Positions 36,674-45,435 of a stretch of 64,000 nucleotides of DNA are shown in pieces. Position 1 is the first letter of the stretch. Every line of letters starts with the position of its first letter. This DNA is from Exiguobacterium acetylicum (GTDB lineage Bacteria > Bacillota > Bacilli > Exiguobacteriales > Exiguobacteriaceae), in NCBI RefSeq assembly GCF_019890935.1, contig NZ_CP082333.1, positions 1,266,001 through 1,330,000 of the forward strand. The letters run 5' to 3'. The notes beneath the pieces were generated by a model. That model was given only the letters and a program-made list of their open reading frames with translations. It had not been told where the DNA came from and did no database searches. The position numbers and the translations under genes are program-made.

Positions 36674-38197
36674 GTGCGTAACCGGATTTTACAATTCGCA
36701 CTCGTATTTTTAGTCGCTGGTGGCATCATTTGGGGACTATATCAACTCGGCTATTTATTTTATGTCTTAACGATTTCAGCGACGGTCGTGCCGCTTGCTG
36801 TCATCATGATTATCTTCATCGAGAACCGGACCGCAGAATCAACGATCGCTTGGTTTCTCGTTCTGATTTTCTTACCGATTCTCGGAGTCATCATCTGGTT
36901 GATGTTCGGTCGGAATCCACGGCGCCGGCGCCGGAATCGTCGTTCACATGACGAACGGAAATTGCTCAAGCAAGCGATTCGTCCAGTTCGGTCGCTTGCT
37001 GTCAGTGAGTTACCACCGAATCACTTGAAGCTTGCGAACACGATTCGTAACTTCGGTGGCGGCGGGGTGGACGTTCATACAGCAAGTGACATCCTGACGA
37101 ACGGGGAAGAGACGTTCCCAGCGATTCTTGACGCGATTCGTCAAGCACAGCATCACGTCCACATCCAGTACTACATCTATCGCAACGATGAGACAGGTAA
37201 GGCGATCCGGGAAGCATTGATTGAGCGACTCGAAGCCGGTGTGACGGTCCGGTTCATGTATGACGGACTCGGAAGTTATATGCTCGGTGAGAACTTCTTG
37301 CGCCCGCTACGCGACGCGGGAGCGCATATCGCAGCCTATGACCCAATCTCAAGTCCCTTGTTCATCTTCACGGCGAACTTCCGCAATCACCGGAAAATCG
37401 TCGTCGTTGATGGAAAAGTCGGATTCACCGGTGGATTGAACGTCGGGGATGAGTACGACGGTAAGAGTAAGAAGTTCGGTTTTTGGCGTGATACGCATTT
37501 GCGGCTTGAAGGACGCGCCGTCAAGGAATTACAAGCGACGTTCCTCGACGACTGGATCTATGCCCAAATTGAATCGAGTGACACATGGGAGACGTTTGCA
37601 GGGGATGAGTCGATCCACCAGTACTTCCCGAAACATGATGTGACGTCAGACGGGGCGATTCAAATCGTCACGAGCGGACCGACGTCAAAGGATCCCGCGA
37701 TTCGCAATGCCTTGATTGCCGCAATCATCGCGGCACAACGTTCGATCTGGATTGCGACACCGTACTTGATTCCGGACAATGAGACGATGACGTTGCTCCG
37801 GCTCGCAGCACGTGCCGGACTCGACGTCCGTATCTTGACGCCGGGTAAAGGCGACAGCTTTACGTCTTATTACGGGACCCGGTCTTACTTCGGACCACTC
37901 TTGAAGGACGGCGTCAAGATTTATACGTATAACCGTCACTTCATCCATGCGAAACTGTTTCTCGTCGACGGGAAGATCGGTGCCGTCGGAACGGCAAACA
38001 TGGATATTCGCAGTTTTGTCCTCAACTATGAACTGATGGCGTTCTTGTACGACACAGAAAGTACGGAACAGCTCGAGCGTGACTTCATCGCTGATTTCGA
38101 TGTCTCGATTCAGTTATCATCGAACGATTACGTCAAACGTCCGCTTCGCTTCCGCATTTTTGAGTCGCTCTCGCGCTTGATTTCACCCTTATTATGA
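36674..38197 (+). CDS. cls: Cardiolipin synthase
   Basis: 507 residues. Two N-terminal membrane helices (to about residue 75) are followed by a basic loop RRRRRNRR, then two phospholipase D domains with NHRKIVVVDGKVGFTGG and HAKLFLVDGKIGAVGTANMD, the HxKxxxxD pairs of the active site. It condenses two phosphatidylglycerols to cardiolipin and glycerol at the membrane. GTG 36674 follows AGGAGG by 7 bases; the frame is open upstream to 36605 but without a site. Confidence 0.95.
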   Translation: MRNRILQFALVFLVAGGIIWGLYQLGYLFYVLTISATVVPLAVIMIIFIENRTAESTIAWFLVLIFLPILGVIIWLMFGRNPRRRRRNRRSHDERKLLKQAIRPVRSLAVSELPPNHLKLANTIRNFGGGGVDVHTASDILTNGEETFPAILDAIRQAQHHVHIQYYIYRNDETGKAIREALIERLEAGVTVRFMYDGLGSYMLGENFLRPLRDAGAHIAAYDPISSPLFIFTANFRNHRKIVVVDGKVGFTGGLNVGDEYDGKSKKFGFWRDTHLRLEGRAVKELQATFLDDWIYAQIESSDTWETFAGDESIHQYFPKHDVTSDGAIQIVTSGPTSKDPAIRNALIAAIIAAQRSIWIATPYLIPDNETMTLLRLAARAGLDVRILTPGKGDSFTSYYGTRSYFGPLLKDGVKIYTYNRHFIHAKLFLVDGKIGAVGTANMDIRSFVLNYELMAFLYDTESTEQLERDFIADFDVSIQLSSNDYVKRPLRFRIFESLSRLISPLL

Positions 38198-38201
38198 CGC
38201 A

Positions 38202-38240
38202 ACGTCCCGCATCGTTTTTCAGGTGCGGGACGTTTTTTTG
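38202..38240 (+). terminator. cls terminator
   Basis: Perfect 10-bp arms ACGTCCCGCA and TGCGGGACGT followed by seven T. Confidence 0.85.
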
Positions 38241-38252
38241 ATTGATTCTTCC

Positions 38253-38301
38253 TTGAAGTGGGAACATGAACTCTTATACACTAGATGTGTAATCGGTTGC
38301 A
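38253..38301 (+). promoter_or_regulatory. Promoter and cre site of the GH31 gene
   Basis: TTGAAG (38253-38258) and TATACA (38275-38280) are 16 bases apart. The bases 38287-38301 match the cre consensus at all but the first position, just after the start point, where CcpA would block elongation. Confidence 0.55.
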
Positions 38302-38350
38302 CACTACTTAGCCTGGAAGGAAGTGAAAGGGGCGTTAGTCCCGAACCCGT

Positions 38351-40726
38351 ATGCGAACAATTGATGAATCCCATTTCTACACGCGCGACATGAAACCACA
38401 AGCACGACCAGACGCCATCATCCAAGGAGATGTCTACCGTTTCACGGTCTTGACGAGTCGGATGATCCGACTTGAGTACGCGGCGGATGGACAGTTCGAG
38501 GATCGACCGACCCAAACGGTCTTCAATCGTGATTTTCCGGTACCTGCTTACCGCATCGTCGAAAACGAGGAAGAATTGCAAATCATCACCGAGCACGTCC
38601 ATCTGCATTATACGAAGGGACCGTTCGCTGCGAACACACTTTATATCGATGTCTTAGGGAACTTTAGTACCTACTACAGCCGCTATACGTTCGGCGGACC
38701 GCTCCGGACGTTAAAAGGTACGGCGCGGACGCTTGACCATGCGGACGGCGTCATCCCACTTGAAGAAGGGATTCTCTCCCGGCAAGGTTACGCGGCGATC
38801 GACGACTCGAACGCCTTCGTCCTGACGGAAGACCACTTCGTCGAACCGCGACGCTCCGGGACGCATGACATCTATTACTTCGGATACGGTCACGACTACA
38901 AACAGGCACTGCGTGACTTCTACCACCTGACAGGACCGACGCCGATGTTACCACGTCAGGTACTCGGCAACTGGTGGAGTCGCTACTGGCGTTATAGTGA
39001 GAAGGAATACAAGGATTTGATGACACGCTTCAAGACGGAAGACATTCCGTTCTCGGTCAGTGTCATCGACATGGACTGGCACGTCACTGATATTCCGGAA
39101 CGGTACGGAAGTGGCTGGACGGGCTACACGTGGAACCGTGATCTATTCCCGGATCCACGCGGATTCTTGCAATGGTTGAAGGATGACGACCGGATGGTCA
39201 CGCTCAACTTGCACCCGGCGGACGGTGTGCGTGGGTTTGAAGAAGCCTACGAGGCGATGGCGGTCGCGATGGGCGTCGATCCCGAATCGGATGTCCGGAT
39301 CCCGTTTGATTTCTCAGACCGGACGTTCATCGAGAACTACTTTACGAAGCTGCATCATCCGCACGAGGCAGATGGCGTCGACTTCTGGTGGATCGATTGG
39401 CAGCAGGGCGCGAACTCGAAGATGAAGGGGCTTGATCCGCTCTGGATGCTCAATCATTATCACGCGCTTGATATTGCCCGCGACGGCAATCGACCGTTGA
39501 TCTTCTCGCGTTACGCGGGACCCGGAAGTCATCGTTATCCGGTTGGTTTCTCAGGCGATACGATCATCTCTTGGGCATCGCTCCAATTCCAGCCGTATTT
39601 CACGGCGACGGCGTCGAACATCGGTTATGGATGGTGGAGCCATGACATCGGGGGGCACCAACGCGGGGAGAAGGATGACGAGTTATCGACACGTTGGCTC
39701 CAGTACGGTGTCTTTAGTCCGATCATGCGCCTGCACAGTACGATGAGCATCTTCAACGGGAAAGAACCATGGCGTTATTCGACCGATGCGGCGAACGTCA
39801 TGAAGAACTATTTACGACTTCGGCACCAGCTCGTGCCGTACATCTACACGATGAATGCCCGCAATCACTTTGACGGCTTGCCACTCGTCTCACCGATGTA
39901 TTATGAGCATCCGGAAGACGATCAGGCATACAACGTCCCGAACCAGTTCTACTTCGGAACAGAACTGATCGTCGCGCCGATGGTCACACCAATGCACCGG
40001 AAACTGCATATGACGGCAACGACCGCTTGGTTGCCGGAAGGCGAATGGTTTGATTTCTTCAATGGTCACCGGTACCGTGGCGGCAAACAGATTCGTCTGT
40101 TCCGTTACCTCGAAGATCAAGGCGTACTCGCAAAAGCCGGTGCGATCGTTCCACTCGGTCGTCATCTCGAACAGTCGAATGCCCTGCATAATCCAGAGGA
40201 TCTCGAAGTCGTCGTCTTCCCGGGAGCATCGAACCGCTTTACGTTGTTTGAAGACGATAGCACGGGTGTCGCGCACCGCGACGGTGTCAATGTCGAGACG
40301 ACGTTTGCGCTCGACTGGGGCGCACGTGAGTTGACGATCGCGGCACCAACCGGACACCGTGACTTACTACCAGAAAACCGGTCGATTACGTTGATCTTAC
40401 GTGGAGTCCGTGAAGGATACGTGCAGCGCGACGGAGAGAGTGTCACCGGTGTCTATGATCATGCGACGCAGTCCCTTCGTGTCGAACTCGGTGAAGTGAC
40501 CGATACGATCACGTTGTCACTCCAAGTCGAGATGTCGACGAACGAGAACAAGATGGACCGGTTGTATGCATTCCTCGATCAAGCGGAAATCAGCTATGAC
40601 CTGAAAGATCGTTTGTACCGTCTATTGTCACAAAAACTCGATCCGGTTAACATGATGCACCAGTTGCAAGCACTCGAACTCGAGAAGGATCTCGTCGACT
40701 GTCTGCTTGAGTTGATGTTGTCTTAA
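38351..40726 (+). CDS. GH31 family alpha-glucosidase
   Basis: 791 residues. The N-terminal beta-sandwich (TSRMIRLEYA), the catalytic barrel with the nucleophile in FWWIDWQQG, and SGDTIISW plus HDIGGHQRG around the acid/base are clear GH31 marks; a DUF5110-like domain follows (LEDQGVLAKAGAIVPL). Cytoplasmic, so it acts on imported alpha-glucosides. The last 60 residues form an extra helical segment (MDRLYAFLDQAEISYDLKDR onward) that the family core does not need. GAAAGGGGC is 18 bases from ATG 38351, rather far; a second ATG at 38390 is in frame. cre upstream. Confidence 0.9.
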   Translation: MRTIDESHFYTRDMKPQARPDAIIQGDVYRFTVLTSRMIRLEYAADGQFEDRPTQTVFNRDFPVPAYRIVENEEELQIITEHVHLHYTKGPFAANTLYIDVLGNFSTYYSRYTFGGPLRTLKGTARTLDHADGVIPLEEGILSRQGYAAIDDSNAFVLTEDHFVEPRRSGTHDIYYFGYGHDYKQALRDFYHLTGPTPMLPRQVLGNWWSRYWRYSEKEYKDLMTRFKTEDIPFSVSVIDMDWHVTDIPERYGSGWTGYTWNRDLFPDPRGFLQWLKDDDRMVTLNLHPADGVRGFEEAYEAMAVAMGVDPESDVRIPFDFSDRTFIENYFTKLHHPHEADGVDFWWIDWQQGANSKMKGLDPLWMLNHYHALDIARDGNRPLIFSRYAGPGSHRYPVGFSGDTIISWASLQFQPYFTATASNIGYGWWSHDIGGHQRGEKDDELSTRWLQYGVFSPIMRLHSTMSIFNGKEPWRYSTDAANVMKNYLRLRHQLVPYIYTMNARNHFDGLPLVSPMYYEHPEDDQAYNVPNQFYFGTELIVAPMVTPMHRKLHMTATTAWLPEGEWFDFFNGHRYRGGKQIRLFRYLEDQGVLAKAGAIVPLGRHLEQSNALHNPEDLEVVVFPGASNRFTLFEDDSTGVAHRDGVNVETTFALDWGARELTIAAPTGHRDLLPENRSITLILRGVREGYVQRDGESVTGVYDHATQSLRVELGEVTDTITLSLQVEMSTNENKMDRLYAFLDQAEISYDLKDRLYRLLSQKLDPVNMMHQLQALELEKDLVDCLLELMLS

Positions 40727-40745
40727 ACGATTGGATAGACATGCG

Positions 40746-40793
40746 AAAAAGCCAGTATTCGTCATCCGTATGGACGAGGAATACTGGCTTTTT
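40746..40793. terminator. Bidirectional terminator after the GH31 gene
   Basis: Perfect 15-bp arms 40746-40760 and 40779-40793 with A-run and T-run ends, between convergent genes. Confidence 0.85.
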
Positions 40794-40801
40794 GATTGAG
40801 G

Positions 40802-41602
40802 TCAGAACTCTTCGTCTACCTCTTCATCCATCCAAGATAGTAAGTCTTCTGCATCGAGATCGTCACCTTTACTGAGGATCAAGGCTGTGACGTCATCTCG
40901 TTTCTGTTCTAATAACTCCGGGTTGTTCGTCAAGACTTCCATGAGGTAATACGCATAGGAGCCAAGGAAATCAGGCTGATCGTTTCGTTCGATCAGTGTC
41001 ATGAACGCTTCGATCAGTTCTTCCTGTTCTTCATCGAGAATCATCCAGTGGGAGTAGGCGAGGAGTTTTTCATTCTCGTCATCTCCACGGAGAATGTCCT
41101 TGATTTCAGGTAACGTCAGAAATACGACATCCGGCATGACGACTTCCGGAACATCGCTACTCAGCTTCGTTAACCATTCGTCATAGGTCGCCGCGACGAA
41201 ATAGGTGGTCTCATCTGAAATATCGAGGCACCAGACAGTCGGCTCGGCGGCATCTGTGAAGTGGAAGTACCAAAAATAGCTACCTTCTCCTTCCGCGAAC
41301 ATCATAATGTTTCCCTCGACGTCCCATTCCCGGAGGATCGACAATTCGTCTAGATACCGTTCGAATGTCAATGACGACATGGAGCGGAGTGGGAGGTGCA
41401 ATCCAGTTTCTTCGTCCGACCATGTATTCTCGAATTCGACCATCACGGCCATGGCTTCCGGAGCACCGCCGTTTTGTTCCTGGATTTGTTCGAGGTAACG
41501 GACGGGGAGTCGACCGTTGACGGCTTGCTCGATTCGTCGAATGTCTGTTTCTTTGACTGAAATCATCGTTTCTTCTTGTAATTCTTCATCCCAAAATGGC
41601 AT
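40802..41602 (-). CDS. SMI1/KNR4-like acidic protein
   Basis: 266 residues, strongly acidic. Residues 15-140 look like the SMI1/KNR4 fold (ETDIRRIEQAVNGRLPVRYLEQIQEQNGG, FAEGEGSYFWYFHF). The C-terminal third (EEQEELIEAFMTLIERND onward) is helical and not recognised. ATG 41602 has AAGGAAGG ahead; the frame to 41704 lacks a site. SMI1 proteins are often immunity proteins of polymorphic toxins, but no toxin gene is nearby, so a cellular role is equally possible. Confidence 0.7.
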   Translation of the reverse strand: MPFWDEELQEETMISVKETDIRRIEQAVNGRLPVRYLEQIQEQNGGAPEAMAVMVEFENTWSDEETGLHLPLRSMSSLTFERYLDELSILREWDVEGNIMMFAEGEGSYFWYFHFTDAAEPTVWCLDISDETTYFVAATYDEWLTKLSSDVPEVVMPDVVFLTLPEIKDILRGDDENEKLLAYSHWMILDEEQEELIEAFMTLIERNDQPDFLGSYAYYLMEVLTNNPELLEQKRDDVTALILSKGDDLDAEDLLSWMDEEVDEEF

Positions 41603-41669
41603 CGTATGACCTTCCTTGCTATGTAATATGTAGACTTTGATTATACGCGAAGTTGATGGAAAATGTTTC

Positions 41670-41702
41670 AAAAAAAGGACCCTTGCCGTTATGGAAGGGT
41701 CC
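41670..41702 (-). terminator. Terminator of the DUF1643 gene
   Basis: GGACCCTT and AAGGGTCC arms with a 10-base loop and a minus-strand T-run. Confidence 0.75.
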
Positions 41703-41708
41703 ATTGCG

Positions 41709-42290
41709 TCATTTACGACGCAATTTTTTCGCTTTTTGTTTCATGTCGTTATACGTGATCATCGGGCTATCGTCCATCGTCAAGCGTAGATGATTCGGTT
41801 CGCCTTTGTTCGTGATGCCGGAGCAATAGAGGATGTCGGCATACTGCTCAAACAGTTCCTCATATGCCGGCAGGTGGTGCATCAGGCGACCAGGCGATCC
41901 CCAGCCACAGAGGACGACGCCATTTTTCGCTTTGACCTCAGCAAGTGTCTTCGCGACGAACTCATAGTTCGTCTCATCGAAGCTCGCTTGCGCGAACGGC
42001 AGATCCTCGCTGACGAGCAGGTCCGGCATCAAACTGATGATGTCATATTGTTTGACGGGGTCACTGACATACTTCTTCATCAAATTGTACGCACGTTGTG
42101 TCGTCGTTCCAGAGAGAAAGGCGTCTGTCGTCCGTGGTGTGTAGATTAAAGCGGCGACGTGCGTCCCTTCTGCGATGTCGTCAAAGATGTAGCTGCGTAA
42201 ATAGCGTTTCGTCTTGTCTCGATCAAACGTCGTCTGGACGCGGATCGACGATTCCTCAATCAAGAGTTCGGAAGAATCGGCTGGTGTCAT
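41709..42290 (-). CDS. DUF1643 family protein
   Basis: 193 residues. The DUF1643 pattern is visible: an early strand with R-Y and a long middle (VAALIYTPRTTDAF, YNLMKKYV, YDIISLMPDLLVS), then VVLCGWGSPGRL and the terminal CSGITNKGEPNHLRL. AAAGGAGG precedes the ATG. The family has no known function. The gene lies 15 bases downstream of the lytic transglycosylase gene on the same strand, so it is probably co-transcribed. Confidence 0.7.
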   Translation of the reverse strand: MTPADSSELLIEESSIRVQTTFDRDKTKRYLRSYIFDDIAEGTHVAALIYTPRTTDAFLSGTTTQRAYNLMKKYVSDPVKQYDIISLMPDLLVSEDLPFAQASFDETNYEFVAKTLAEVKAKNGVVLCGWGSPGRLMHHLPAYEELFEQYADILYCSGITNKGEPNHLRLTMDDSPMITYNDMKQKAKKLRRK

Positions 42291-42305
42291 GGGTGGTGCC
42301 TCCTT

Positions 42306-42989
42306 TTAATTGGTCAAACGTGAGCTGATGCGAAGGAAGAATGCGAGTGTCTTCTTCTTGAGGTCGAGGTCGTTCGCATCGATAGCCTCGACGTGTTGCT
42401 GGTAACGATCATATTGGGCGAGCACGTCAGAAACATATTGTTCACTGCGATTGTATTCAAACAGTGCTGTCGCGAGCGTGTCTCGGTCTGATGTCGTTGT
42501 GACATCGTGTTGGTTCAGGTATTTCGCTGCCGTGTGGGCGCTGTCGACGAGACTCGTCGGATCGGCTTTCCCGTCGCCGTCCGCGTCCACTCCGAGACCA
42601 CCATATTTCTCGATGGCTTCCGGATCCGTCACGTCGATGCCGTCATGCTCGATGTCACCGAGCGACGTGCCGCCTTCGTATCCCCAACCGACCCATGTTT
42701 TCGGCATGAATTGGAACGGACCGATGGCGCCAACGGACGATTGCATCGCTGACGAGTTTGAGAAGATCGTCTCGACGCGATGGATGGAGGCGAGTAGCTT
42801 CCAGTCGATGCCGTAACGTGCCGCGGCTTGTTCGTAGATGTCGATGTTCTCGGCAGGTACGCCATGCTGTCCATAATACGTACGATACATTTCATTTTGA
42901 ACACGTTCCCGATTTTGCCAATAGATGAAGCTACTGACGATGAGGGCGAACAGTACGAACAAGATGCTGATTCGAAAAACTTTTCGCAT
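42306..42989 (-). CDS. Lytic transglycosylase-like cell-wall hydrolase
   Basis: 227 residues with an uncleaved or late-cleaved N-terminal helix (5-24). The goose-lysozyme/SLT-like domain has E73 in SIHRVETIF as probable catalytic acid, then SSVGAIGPFQFMPKTWVGWG and DSAHTAAKYLNQHD, followed by ALFEYNRSEQYVSDVL. The Asp-rich loop VDADGDGKADPTSL looks like a calcium-binding turn. It would cleave peptidoglycan glycan strands outside the cell. ATG 42989 follows GAGGAGAG. Confidence 0.85.
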   Translation of the reverse strand: MRKVFRISILFVLFALIVSSFIYWQNRERVQNEMYRTYYGQHGVPAENIDIYEQAAARYGIDWKLLASIHRVETIFSNSSAMQSSVGAIGPFQFMPKTWVGWGYEGGTSLGDIEHDGIDVTDPEAIEKYGGLGVDADGDGKADPTSLVDSAHTAAKYLNQHDVTTTSDRDTLATALFEYNRSEQYVSDVLAQYDRYQQHVEAIDANDLDLKKKTLAFFLRISSRLTN

Positions 42990-43096
42990 ATTGTTCTCTC
43001 CTCTGTATAGGATTCCACTGAATGGTATCATATTTTAGTAGGGTCTAATAGCACTTTCTGTGACGGGAGTGTGGAATCAAAAAAGGAGTCGAAGTC

Positions 43097-43771
43097 ATGT
43101 ATCTCTTCGTAAATGGTTTTTTACTCGGATTGCTCGTCGTCCTCTCAATCATCGCAGCCGTCCGACCGGTCGATTTGACGATCGTCCCACGCAAGGAATT
43201 CTACCCCTCGATGGTCCAGTCGAGCGGCATCTTATGTCTGTTGCTCGTCGGTGGCACGCTGATTAGCGGTACACGGTTGCCGGAAATCGGCTTGACGTTT
43301 TTTGTCCCAAGTGGTCCGGTCTGGTACGCGACGATCGGACTGATCGTCTTGCTTTGTATCGTCTTGCTTTTGACAGCGACCGTTCCAGCGTTTCGCAAAC
43401 GTTTATTGCCGCTCTATCAAAGTGAGGCGGAACGACTGATTCTGCCGCGAACGAAAGAGGAGCGGACCGGGTTCCAAATGGTCGCGTTGATGGCAGGGGT
43501 GACGGAAGAGTTGATCTATCGCGGGTTTCTCTTCCATACGCTCGGATTATTTTTACCGTTCTCTGAAGTCAGCTTCGTCTGGATCGGTGCCATCCTGTTC
43601 GGGATTGCCCATCGTTATCAAGGGTGGTTCGCGATCCTCGTGACGGGGCTGATCGGAGCTGGGTTCGGCTACTTATACCTAGCACTTGAGACACTCTGGC
43701 CGCTGATTATCATCCATGTTTTGATTGATCTCGTTGCCGTCTACATCTACAAGGACGATGTTAATTCCTGA
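43097..43771 (+). CDS. CPBP family intramembrane metalloprotease
   Basis: 224 residues and about seven membrane helices. The CPBP (CAAX/Abi) motifs are EELIYRGFLFHTL, FGIAHRYQG and HVLIDLVAVY, which give the Glu-Glu, Arg and two His needed at the active site. Members process prenylated or peptide substrates in bacteria or protect against bacteriocins. AAGGAG precedes the ATG. A single-gene unit. Confidence 0.85.
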   Translation: MYLFVNGFLLGLLVVLSIIAAVRPVDLTIVPRKEFYPSMVQSSGILCLLLVGGTLISGTRLPEIGLTFFVPSGPVWYATIGLIVLLCIVLLLTATVPAFRKRLLPLYQSEAERLILPRTKEERTGFQMVALMAGVTEELIYRGFLFHTLGLFLPFSEVSFVWIGAILFGIAHRYQGWFAILVTGLIGAGFGYLYLALETLWPLIIIHVLIDLVAVYIYKDDVNS

Positions 43772-43881
43772 CATCGTCAAAAAGCGTTGAATTTGGTAGA
43801 CTGAATGTCAAGCGAAGTCATCGTTTAGATTGGTCAAGTTGACGGTTGCAGAACAGGTCAAATGACAGGTAGAATGAGAAG

Positions 43882-43896
43882 GTAAACGCTTACACA
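43882..43896 (+). promoter_or_regulatory. Possible cre-like site
   Basis: GTAAACGCTTAC resembles a CcpA site with one mismatch in the first position. It lies about 20 bases before the ATG of the 43919 gene, overlapping its ribosome binding site region. Confidence 0.35.
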
Positions 43897-43918
43897 TCAA
43901 AAGGAGATGGATGAAACC

Positions 43919-44341
43919 ATGCGAACGATCACTTCCACTGGCGAGCGAAAGAAGACGAGTTGGACATTGAATATCGGCAATCAGCCACATTTGATGATGG
44001 ATGGTGTGACAGAACAAACGCTTGATGCCGAACAACGTGTCATCTACGACGAATTTTTGATTCCGACGACGGACACTTTGATTCATCGGTTCAAAGCCCG
44101 ATTCCCGAACCATCTCTGCGAGAACGGGTATGATGTGTATGGCGCTGCCGCTTTTGACGAACAGGTCGTCGAACTGATCTCGAATTGGTTCATCGAGCTG
44201 GTCACCGTCTTAACAGCGATGCAGCGGACGAAAGGCATTCAGCATGTCCAGATTGAAGGCGGTGTCGCAAAACGGACCGACTTCTTACCGACCGTGCGTC
44301 GGACATGCCGGGCACTGGAGTCAACGATTGATATTTATTGA
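43919..44341 (+). CDS. Hypothetical protein
   Basis: 140 residues, no recognised family. A beta-rich start (KTSWTLNIGNQPHLMMDG) is followed by helices, one of them hydrophobic (ELISNWFIELVTVLTAM). No signal peptide or motif. AAGGAG lies 12 bases before ATG 43919; the in-frame ATG 43907 directly abuts it, so 43919 is preferred. A terminator-like hairpin (44360-44396) follows. Confidence 0.6.
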   Translation: MRTITSTGERKKTSWTLNIGNQPHLMMDGVTEQTLDAEQRVIYDEFLIPTTDTLIHRFKARFPNHLCENGYDVYGAAAFDEQVVELISNWFIELVTVLTAMQRTKGIQHVQIEGGVAKRTDFLPTVRRTCRALESTIDIY

Positions 44342-44359
44342 AACACCAGTCACGTGTTC

Positions 44360-44396
44360 AGAGGGGGCGTCCATTAGGGCGTCCTCTCTTTTTTTG
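44360..44396 (+). terminator. Terminator-like hairpin
   Basis: AGAGG and CCTCT arms with GCG/CGT inner pairing and a seven-T tail. Confidence 0.55.
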
Positions 44397-44462
44397 ATCA
44401 ACAAATCGAAAGAATCAGACGTCGTGAAGATAACGTGCACTTTTTTTGTTCATCTTGAATCG

Positions 44463-44519
44463 TTTTCCTGGGACAAGCATCGCGCCGCTTCACTTCGTTG
44501 CAGGGTCGCTCCTGCTTGT
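44463..44519. repeat. 57-bp interspersed repeat, copy 2
   Basis: Identical to 34997-35053. The flank after it is partly conserved (TTTCCC..GAAGCGAT..CGAG) but the outer CCCAGG arm is lost. It makes up part of the 413-base gap 44342-44754, which otherwise holds a terminator and the ABC-cluster control region. Confidence 0.85.
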
Positions 44520-44665
44520 TTTTCCCTATGAAGCGATTTCGAGTGAACAAAACGTCTCTCTTCTTTTATAAATTAAAAAGTAAAAACGAAGTCGAAATAC
44601 TCGTGGAGTCGGACATAATTGTCCGGCTCTTTTTCATTTTCTGGATGATAGCAGGAAAAAACAGG

Positions 44666-44699
44666 TTGACGCTAGACTGTATGGCATGTACCATACAGT
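44666..44699 (+). promoter_or_regulatory. Promoter with long palindrome for the ABC cluster
   Basis: ACTGTATGG (44676-44684) and CCATACAGT (44691-44699) form perfect 9-bp arms around 6 bases. A -35 TTGACG (44666-44671) and -10 TACCAT (44689-44694) are 17 bases apart, so the palindrome covers the spacer and -10. This looks like a repressor site; GntR/YtrA-type repressors usually control such ABC operons, but no regulator gene is present here. Confidence 0.55.
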
Positions 44700-44754
44700 T
44701 AACAGATGTACTATTGTCTTAATACAATGGTAGGAATTGAGGAGGGGAATTCTA

Positions 44755-45435
44755 GTGCTTGAAGTGAAGGGGTTACAAAAGCGATACGGACGAAAAAAAC
44801 AGGTCTTACGCGACGTGACGTTCTCTGTCGGTTTAAACGAAGTGACATGTCTGATCGGCTTGAACGGGGAAGGAAAGTCGACGATTTTAAAAGCAATTCT
44901 CGGTCTGATTCCGGTAGATGCCGGGACGGTGACGGTCGACGGTAAAACGTCGCGCGACCAGATCGCGTTCGTGCCTGATCTCCAGACGATGCCGAGCTAC
45001 ATGACGATCGGACAAGCGCTCGCGTATATGGCGGATCATTATGCGGATTGGAATCAAGAGACAGCGGAACGGTTGCTGCAGACGTTCCAGCTGTTTACGA
45101 CGGATAAAATGGCGAACTTATCAAAAGGGAACAAGGCGAAGTTCAATCTTGTCTTAGGATTCGCCCTCGATCGACCGTACATATTACTCGACGAACCGCT
45201 CGCAGGAATCGATCTCTTCATGAAGGAACAGATTGCCTGGATTTTCTCAAGTGAGTTCATGGAAGGACGGAGCATCCTGATGACGACTCACGAAATTGCC
45301 GAGGTCGAACAGGTGATTGACCGAGTGTTGTTCTTACGGGACGGGAAAATCGTCGAAGTCAAAGAGACGGATGAGTTACGTGGCCGTCATCATCAATCGG
45401 TCCAAGACCGGATGCGGGAGGTATATCAAGGATGA
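44755..45435 (+). CDS. ABC transporter ATP-binding protein (YtrB-like)
   Basis: 226 residues from GTG 44755, 7 bases after GGAGGGG. Walker A reads GLNGEGKST, the signature LSKGNKAKF replaces LSGGQ as in YtrB-type ATPases, and Walker B is YILLDEPLAGID. It should drive the permease encoded in the next gene (ATGA overlap). It is first of six genes in the same direction. Confidence 0.9.
   Translation: MLEVKGLQKRYGRKKQVLRDVTFSVGLNEVTCLIGLNGEGKSTILKAILGLIPVDAGTVTVDGKTSRDQIAFVPDLQTMPSYMTIGQALAYMADHYADWNQETAERLLQTFQLFTTDKMANLSKGNKAKFNLVLGFALDRPYILLDEPLAGIDLFMKEQIAWIFSSEFMEGRSILMTTHEIAEVEQVIDRVLFLRDGKIVEVKETDELRGRHHQSVQDRMREVYQG

Noticed and set aside
39890-40357. Minus-strand frame of 155 codons
   Set aside because: Lies wholly inside the GH31 gene; no start signal.
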